The notes under the pieces are model-generated. The model did no database searches, was not told the DNA's origin, and saw only the letters and a program-made list of their open reading frames with translations. Positions 57,111 through 64,000 of a DNA stretch of 64,000 nt are shown piece by piece; position 1 is the stretch's first letter; every line of letters starts with the position of its first letter. The position numbers and the translations under genes were made by a program. Source of the DNA: Armillaria gallica (Eukaryota; Basidiomycota; Agaricomycetes; Agaricales; Physalacriaceae); contig JBANDB010000007.1 in NCBI GenBank assembly GCA_037576215.1, positions 4,123,001-4,187,000 of the forward strand, written 5' to 3'.

Positions 57111-57758
57111 ACATAGTGATACCATACACTGTAGCGGTGCCATCACTTGAGTCTGGGCAAGGCATGTCTGGAAGTTGGAACTGCAGGAGAGCTCAGGGGA
57201 GGTGAGAGAAGAAGGGTGGGAGAGTGGGATGACAATCAGGATCCCACTGGGCGATGATAACATTGACTAACACACCATTTTGAAAATATATGAATGAATA
57301 GATGATGCACAGAACGCATTCAGGGTGGTCACTGTGTGAATCTCCCCACCCCTGCTGCTGCCAACTCCATCTCCATCCAACATCGGACTGCCCTGCATGA
57401 ATCAGCTGCTCTGCATACCCCAAGTTCATGTATCCCCCATTCTTTGAGTGAGAGATCATGAACCCTATATTTCTCTCCTCCCCTGATGCCATGGTCGCTG
57501 CCTGCCTGCTCATCATCCCAACCTCTGCCCTTTTTGGGCTGTGCCATCTTCATCAGCCCTACCAATTTTGCAACAACCCCACGACCCCTGTTCTTGATCT
57601 TGGGGAATCAATTGATGCACACCATTTCCCTCTCCAACCCCACAATCACCCTTGAATCATCATCGACATGGACCTGCCCTTATTTTTGCATCCCACCAGC
57701 CTAATGCTCCTGCCTGCTGCCCCGTAACCTGACATTCAGATAAACACAGTCTCTCCAT
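57111..57758. other. Unassigned sequence between two LTR-like elements
   Basis: Open frames on both strands (for example 57,193–57,516 minus and 57,458–57,655 plus) are not recognisable. It probably continues 53,400–53,791, from which it is separated by copy C. Confidence 0.4.
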
Positions 57759-59476
57759 TGACGAGGCTGGTGATAGGCACCCATGAAACTGAGCATAGCC
57801 TAGCATGAACATGTATAAAACCTACACTCAATCCCACAAAACACACACACACACACACAATCTCCTTAAGTGTGGAGGGGAGCAAGGATTTTAATTCCAC
57901 TTGTGTGCTGACAGTATCTCAAAGTATCTCAGTGAGCTTGCTAGAATGATATGCGAAACAATATAGTATTATCAAGCCAATCTCAAATTCTCTATCTCTT
58001 CAGAGCTTTTTACAAGAGAGCATGGTGAACTACACAACTCTCGAGGCAAAGGATATTTCAATAGACAAAACACACAGATACACAGATCCACAAAACAACC
58101 AAGTTTGGTCAGTGAGCTCACTAAGTACAATCCACTGCAAGATCTAATCTGCATGTGACACTGCCTTTCTCTTAGTTGCTAAACCTGACTTCCAAACTCA
58201 TCACAATGGAGGCCCTTGGCACTCCCACTCAAATCTCAATTATTCTCAAAACCATCCCCACAAGTCCTCACACACAGTGCACTCACCCTAACAACAATGC
58301 CACGAGGTCCAACTGTGCACACCTGTCACACTTCGTGCAACTGCTAGAACAGCTCAATCTGGCTGATTCCCTTGCAACTACTTCTAGACCTACACAGAGG
58401 CCAGCATAATACAACTTCTCTTTTTTACACTGAACCAGAAAAGAAACAGAGCTTTTTCTCAGATGTAACCAAGTAAACCTCTCAAGACAGGTGCAGTGTC
58501 ACTGCTTCTGAATCTCTTTCTTATCTCAAGTAAACCGAAGTTTGTATCCAAAATTTCTCTCTTATTCAATTTCTCTGTGAGCTTGCTAAACTTGTGTTGT
58601 AGCCAAGGCTTGAAGTCACGAACTCTTACACGGTGCAACAAGTCCAGATCCAAACTGAAACTTTATTACATTGTGTGGGAGGTAGGTAGCTTGCTTTAAT
58701 ACATGAAAATCCACTCTACTTATACTATGGGAGATTGATTGTTACAAATGGATTTTTAGTCATTTACTTCTTTTTTAGCCAGGTATTCCTCATCCGAGTT
58801 GGCCCAGCACTCTAGGCAGCATGCCACCCATTCCTCTTTTTAGTAGTCTCAAAGAGCTAAGCAATGTTGACCTTGCTCACCCTAGCAGCAGAGTAGCTCA
58901 TGAGCATGCACTCAATAGCTGCTTAATTCTCGATCACCAATCACACTTCATATTTGGCTTTCGAGTCTGCTCCAAAGGTGACAGTGTTATATTCTAGACC
59001 TGGTAACCAAGAAATGCTTTGGCTTTCCAGCCTGCTCGCTATTTCCATTGGCCAATGCCTGTTTCTAGGCCATGCCCAAGGTTCTCTTGATTACCCCACA
59101 TATGATATCATTTTTCCAGATCTCCAGGGACCACATGTCATAGATTACAGATGCATCATTATCTGAATTAGCCTTGGCCTGCATACAAGCACATCCCACT
59201 CCAGCTGAGTCCTCTATTGCAAACAGGTGGTTTGGCAAGCTAGCTTGCCCTTTGGCCTTGTTGCCATGCATGCCCATAAGGTACAGTGCAATGATGAAGT
59301 CCTTATGTTTTAATTTCATTGCTTCTTTTTCTATTATAGAGCTCTCTATCTTGGTGACCTTGCTTCTTCACATGCCACTTGCACTATCAGCCCACTCACG
59401 ATGCCTCTGCATTTCTAATGTGTAAGATATGACATTTTTACAAAATTACACTCTTAGACATGCTGTGGGCATGACA
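57759..59476 (-). repeat. TGTCATGCC-family element, copy 3 (1,718 bp)
   Basis: Its plus-strand ends are TGACGAGGCTGG and GTGGGCATGACA. The flanks are CCAT (57,755–57,758) and CCGT (59,477–59,480). It is inverted relative to copies 1 and 2 and lies in the hAT intron. Confidence 0.9.
58764..59430 (-). pseudogene. Conserved unknown ORF inside TGTCATGCC copy 3
   Basis: The 84-codon block at 59,319–59,065 reads KLKHKDFIIALYLMGMHGNK, then FAIEDSAGVGCACM and WSLEIWKNDIICGVIKRT. Here the codon after NKAKG is CAA, while copies 1 and 2 have TGA, implying CGA. Downstream, after a frame change, the same C-terminal phrase (RMRNTWLKKK) ends at 58,764. Confidence 0.45.
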
Positions 59477-59480
59477 CCGT

Positions 59481-60187
59481 TGCTAACAATACTATTCCTG
59501 CTGCCTCCTACAACATCAATGCCCCATCACACCCCCTGCAGTGGCGAGTGTTTTTTTTCATATTATTTATATTACACGGGAGCTATATAAGTCTGCATGC
59601 TTAGTTATACTATGACCATTTAGCGCAGTTGTTGTAATGTATAGTTGTAATGAATGGCTTCGTTTAAATCAATGTTCAATTCTCAGTGGTAGATATTTTG
59701 ATTTTGGCCTATAAAAGTATTTAAAATTAAATCTTATCCAGACCCAATGTGTTGCATCCATCTCATGTTGTGGGTGCTGACTCGGTATTCTCATGGTATA
59801 TTCTACTAGAATATTTTGGAAGGCTATACGACATTTTTACACACCTATGCCCTGAGTGCAAGAGCAGGAATTTGAGTATTTATGTTTTTCACCACTTGAA
59901 GCATTATACTGCTGAATTTAGATGTGGCAGTGGCTGACCAAGCTTGCTCATTCTGAAAATTATTTTGATCTTGATTCTTGGTAAGCTTTTGAGGGAATAT
60001 CAAGCTTTAATACATAATCATCTGCAAAGGGTAGCCTTTTAGCAGGGATTGCTACTGTAATCATTAGCATTGGGCAGCAGTTTAGGCCAATTTTGGGCTG
60101 TGGATAATATCCACCAGGCAAACCAAACACTTTGTGGTTATATCCAGGGTGTTTGACCAAACCCTACAGTATAGGGTGGAATGATCT
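59481..60187. other. hAT intron, 3' part
   Basis: AT-rich sequence with no recognised gene, ending in ATGATCTCAG, the proposed acceptor for the intron that started at 51,591. Confidence 0.45.
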
Positions 60188-60665
60188 CAGACCTCTATGG
60201 GACTCATTTCATTTACTACAGATCTTTGGACAGATTTGAATATGCGCCCCTTCATGGCAATCACCTGTCATTGGATTCAGAACCAGATTGTTGATGGCCA
60301 GGCAACCTTGCACTTATGCTCAGATCTGGTTGGCTTTCATTGTGTTGCTGGCCATCATACAGGGAAGCACCTAGCAGAAGTCTTTCCCTATATTCTTGAT
60401 CACTTGCATATTGCATCCAAAGTGAGTTGAGTACAGAGAGTATCACATATCTGACTATTTGGCTAGCTCAGCTGGATTACATATGATAATGCATCAAATA
60501 ATGATACTCTTTTAGACCACCTGGAGAGGCTGTTATGTATTCAATATCCAAACATGCCTTTTGACTGCATAGACAATAGGATTCAGTATGTTTTTTGACT
60601 TCTGTTGCACATGCAGATCTGTGTTTCTTGATTTTAAATTCTTGTGCACAGCTGTTTCCCTCATA
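60188..60665 (+). pseudogene. hAT transposase, catalytic-domain exons (fragment 4 of 5)
   Basis: MGLISFTTDLWTDLNMRPFM and AITCHWIQ form the first catalytic-Asp region of hAT transposases. SDLVGFHCVAGHHTGKHLAE follows. An intron (GTGAGT…GCTAG, about 60,422–60,466) leads to WITYDNASNNDTLLDHLERL, the second Asp. A further intron (GTATGT…CACAG, about 60,585–60,650) restores the NRIHCFPH reading across the splice. The frame is cut within CFPH/I at a TA (60,664–60,665) by pogo copy 2. This part of the gene is remarkably free of stops. Confidence 0.88.
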
Positions 60666-60851
60666 CTGTACCATTTTGACTGTAAGTTCATCTAATGCCT
60701 AACAGACCCTCCTGAACCAAACCAATTTTATATACCATAATGCCTAATGGGAGAGTCTGAACTGACATCCTAACAAGTCAAGAAAAGGCCTAATTTGGGC
60801 TTGAAAATACCATACATGAGGTAATAGTTGACCAATACTGCTATCTAGACT

Positions 60852-63139
60852 CTATTTATTGTCCTGCTCCCAAAATCTTTTGTCGTGATAGCAGTCTTCA
60901 AAACATCTCATGGGTTTCTTCTTTCTTTGCCCTTGTTCAAGAGGTGCATCAAGTGCATCACCCAAAGACTTAGGACAATCTGTGACACTATGATCCATCA
61001 ACCCAGCTTGTGTGATGCTTCTGTCATCCTGTAATGCAAAGGTGTTACTTATTCCTTTGTCTCCCACCAACAACTTCTGGATCACCATAATAAGAACATC
61101 ACTATCATCATCAATAATATCAGAAAAGGGCAGTTCCTTGATGCCTGAGTCTCTTAAATTGTGAGATTCTTTGGTGAGCTCCTCATAAAGTGTAGGGTTT
61201 GTTTCTAGAAGGCTTCTTAACTGTGCAAAAGCATCTGCAAAGGTAAGGGAGGCTTAGGACATGTTTAAATTGTCTATACAGCACAGTTCCCATGCCTGAA
61301 ATGATCATCAGCAAAATGTTATATTAGATTTGGAGAAGTATAGCAAACCTTTTTTACAAATTTTTTGTCACTTATGTCTCAGATAGTGTTCACAATCCAA
61401 CCAATGGACTGATCTCTCAGCACCCCAACACTTGTATCGGTCTGTATCTTTTTTGGGTCTGTACCATTTTCCAGCTGTTTCATAACATCTGAGACAATAT
61501 TATAATGACTTGTCTTTTTGATACTCAGCTTCAGTGGCCACTGTATATCAATATCAAGCAGCTGCCATAGACCTGTTGTACCACCTGGAACATAAACAAC
61601 AATGATATTTGAGTGGTTTTCCCATATTCAGTCTCAAAACTCTACTGATTTGTGAACACTCCAACAGTCTATCTTCCACTTGGAGTGCTGGGATGTAGGC
61701 AATCCCAGGTGAGCCTTCACATCATTGTAGTACAGAATGAGAATATTGGTGACTAGAGACCTCATTGTGTCTTGTGTAGACCAGTATGTCTTCATTTTTG
61801 ATGGAAGAAATCTGATACCTAGCTGCATTGCTTCACTATACATCAGTGCATCTTTACTAGGACAGGATCGATTAGAACCACTAGAAAATATTGCTTGTAT
61901 GGGCAGCATATTGCCACTGGCAGAAATGAATGGAACTAGGGTGAAGGCTCACTTTTCTATATATTCCACCATTGCCACCTGCTTAATGCACTTTTTTGAC
62001 CACAGCCACAAACTTCTTCATCCTTTTGACTGCTATAGCTCCTTCACCACTCACAAGTAGCGGAACCTGTGGAAAGAGAGATGGTGCTCCAGTGAGTTGT
62101 TTGCTAATATTTCACAGTTAAAACTGTTGTTCTATGCAGCTATGGAAAGCTTTGAAACTCGAAATCCCTTGCCACTAAGCTTCCTCATCCATCACTGAAT
62201 AGCTGCATGTAGCTCAGCTGATATTGGTTTGCTGAATCCGTCTCCATATCTGATTTTTCTGCTCTTCCCATCCAGTACAAGCGCAACCTAATGTGGATTA
62301 TTGGACACTGGTGTCAAGTTCACTACCATAATTAGTGTCTCATACCTGATGACAACAGCCTGACCTAGGGTTTGTAACCAATGAAACTCCTTGCACTTTT
62401 GATATCCTGATTTATCTGCCATTCGATAGGTATCAAGAAGCTTGACTGCTAGCTCAATATCCTCCACTTGAATATGGCAGTACCTGGGCAGGTCATCCAT
62501 CATCTTCTGGTGTAGGAGGTGTAAAAAGTTGTTCTGCTGTAAGCTGGCAATCCATGTGTGTCCTAGGAGGCGGTACAAGGTGTGTATTGGCTTTTCATCT
62601 GAGAGATCAGCTTTGATTTTGTTTCAGGGCACTATTGTTAGCAGGGCTGCTACATCAAAAGCAAGGTCTTGTCACTCCTCTAACTTTTTCTGGTTCATCT
62701 GGTTTGTAATCCAATCTATAGCCTTTGCCCATTGTCTATAGGTAGACCCAATGTCAATGACTTCCTTCCAGTATGAGACAATGAACAGTGGGTAGTGGTG
62801 GACAGTTTTTGTGGCAAGGTGTGCATATTGGATTGACCGGAATCCATCAAGCCATGCCTGCTAGCTATACTCAGCTATGCAGTTGATTATGGAGAGTGCT
62901 GGGAGCAGCATTCTCTGCAGCTGAGAAATGGTATTGGATGTCAAGCATTGAGGTGCCATCATACTGAAAAACCTTTTCAGATCTTTGTTGGTGCCTTGGT
63001 ATCCTCTCAGACTCGCAACATTGTATGATGGTAATAATAATTTCGTAAACTCATGCAGAGATGTCTCATCACTTAGTAGAAGGGTTTGTTGGATAGCTGT
63101 AGAGATTTGGAATGTCTCTTTGGTGGCATGATGGACCAT
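60852..63139 (-). pseudogene. Pogo-like DDE_1 transposase, copy 2
   Basis: This is the uninterrupted version of the gene in copy 1. It opens MVHHATKETFQISTAIQQ and SYNVASLRGYQGTNKDLKRF, reading straight through the Gypsy-2 target. It then carries LYRLLGHTWIASLQQ, KIDCWSVHKSVEF and VPGGTTGLWQLLDI, and ends FEDCYHDKRFWEQDNK at 60,852. It still contains stops and frame changes (for example near 62,870, 62,680 and 61,630), some at the same places as copy 1. It was therefore already damaged before the two copies became alike. Confidence 0.75.
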
Positions 63140-63382
63140 TTGTGGTGCTTCAGACTATTTTTTGTTTTTGTTTATTCATTCCAATAGACTGAAGATGGTC
63201 TCCATAGCAAGATTGGACCTATATAGTAGACCATGGTTGAATGAAAGCTTGTGTCATCTTCAAATATTTGTCAATTGATAATCTTATCAGATTGTATCAG
63301 ATTACATATATTCTGGAATGTGAACTAAGCCAAATGAACTTCTTGCCTAACACCTCACTCTGGCTGAACTTATGGTTGAAAT

Positions 63383-63707
63383 TAGAGATCTTTATGAGTG
63401 TCACTCGCAGACACTTGCATTCTTTTGTTATTTAAAGAACTCATGATTGAAATATGCAAAAAGGATGAAAAAATAACCAATCTCCACCATTTTTTGAGCT
63501 TTATTTAATGATAATTGGGGTTTTATATTTCAAGCACATTAAGGAGTTATGAATGTCATCCAAATATAAAACCTCAATCACTATTGAATATAGCTCAAAA
63601 AATGGTAGAGATTGGGTATTTTTTCATCCTTTTTGCACATCTCAATCATGAGTTCTTTAAATAACAAAAAAACACGAGTATCTGCCAGTGACACTCATGA
63701 AGATCTC
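63383..63707. mobile_element. MITE with ~160-bp inverted arms in pogo copy 2
   Basis: Arms start GAGATCTTYATGAGTG and share AACTCATGATTGA, GCAAAAAGGATGAAAAA and CCATTTTTTGAGCT. The flanks TGGTTGAAAT (63,373–63,382) and TAGTCAAAAT (63,708–63,717) are a 10-bp duplication with three transitions; pogo copy 1 has a single TAGTCAAAAT there. A 10-bp duplication suggests a Mutator-like MITE. A TA-type insertion is the alternative. Confidence 0.7.
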
Positions 63708-63724
63708 TAGTCAAAATGATACAG

Positions 63725-64000
63725 TATTGTGAATCTTGCTTGCCATGAAGTCGAGAAAGCAATGAATCAAATACAATACAATGGTGCACATAATACAGGT
63801 GCTATAGCTAACTTGATCCAGGACTCAATTTCGACTCTTCATATCCTGATTAAATCTGTATGTATTTGCTGATGATCTTTTGGGGTTTTTGATCCTACTT
63901 ATATCATATCAAGATATGATCATCCTCACTGAAGTGTCAGATGTTTTCAGAGAAAGTTACAGAAGCTCAGCTGGGCTTGCTCCAGTTGCTTTGTGATGTT
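63725..64000 (+). pseudogene. hAT transposase (fragment 5 of 5, runs off right edge)
   Basis: Directly after the TA the frame resumes IVNLACHEVEKAMNQIQYNG, completing the CFPHIVNLACHEV motif begun at 60,650. After NLIQDSISTLHILIKS a GTATGT may open another intron. The C-terminal dimerisation region would lie outside the window. Confidence 0.8.

Larger units (their letters stand above)
60666..63724 (-). mobile_element. Pogo-like element copy 2, inverted, inserted in the same hAT gene
   Basis: Inverted ends CTGTACCATTTTGAC (60,666) and GTCAAAATGATACAG (63,724) lie between TA dinucleotides (60,664–60,665; 63,725–63,726). A 325-bp MITE sits just inside the right end. Its central 2.3 kb is about 99% identical to copy 1 right of Gypsy-2. 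Confidence 0.88.

Overview
The window looks like a transposon graveyard from a fungal genome, most likely an agaricomycete (mushroom-type) basidiomycete. The evidence is short GT–AG introns (about 45–65 nt) in several genes, a chromodomain Ty3/gypsy retrotransposon, Rep–PIF1 Helitrons, and a hAT and a mushroom-style DNAPSHQ…ELNFIEQYWG transposase. I see no host housekeeping gene, rRNA or functional tRNA. Almost every base belongs to a mobile element inserted into another mobile element. I could resolve much of the nesting because many elements show target-site duplications (TSDs), and several have a paralogous empty site elsewhere in the window.

Layout. 1–10,929: a young, CpG-rich gypsy element on the minus strand (Gypsy-1), running off the left edge. 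Its pol gene is split by a 3.03-kb near-perfect palindromic element (2,652–5,681). Gypsy-1 sits in an LTR-like sequence (10,930–11,840), which itself lies in a degraded Helitron (Helitron-B, 11,841–14,924, minus). A second Helitron 5' end starts head to head with it at 14,907. 16,860–20,265: a TGATGAGCC-type LTR carrying a nested 1.71-kb TGTCATGCC-type element. 20,273–20,629: a hAT MITE. 20,828 to about 28,720: Helitron-A, interrupted by a solo gypsy LTR that carries another TGTCATGCC element. 29.4–33.6 kb: divergent arrays of a ~159-bp repeat in inverted orientation.

From 34 kb to the right edge I read one hAT transposase gene blown apart over 30 kb. A 3.1-kb TA-inserting DDE element (34,593–37,695) and a pogo-like element (38,286–51,312) interrupt its exons. 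The pogo-like element contains the complete but dead Gypsy-2 (38,721–48,963), which in turn contains two further LTR insertions. One intron (about 51,591–60,187) is swollen by nested TGATGAGCC and TGTCATGCC elements. A second, inverted pogo copy (60,666–63,724) splits the next exon. Reading frames rejoin cleanly across the TA duplications.

Two mutational themes unify the window. First, most older elements carry CpG-type C→T decay: stop codons sit mostly at former CGA arginine codons, and paralogues show TGA in one copy and CAA in the other. Second, seven insertions of the two long LTR-like families are all flanked by 4-bp duplications with a central CG, TG or CA, suggesting integration at N-CG-N. 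No working host pathway is encoded; the genes are retrotransposon polyproteins, Rep/helicase and transposases, most of them inactivated.
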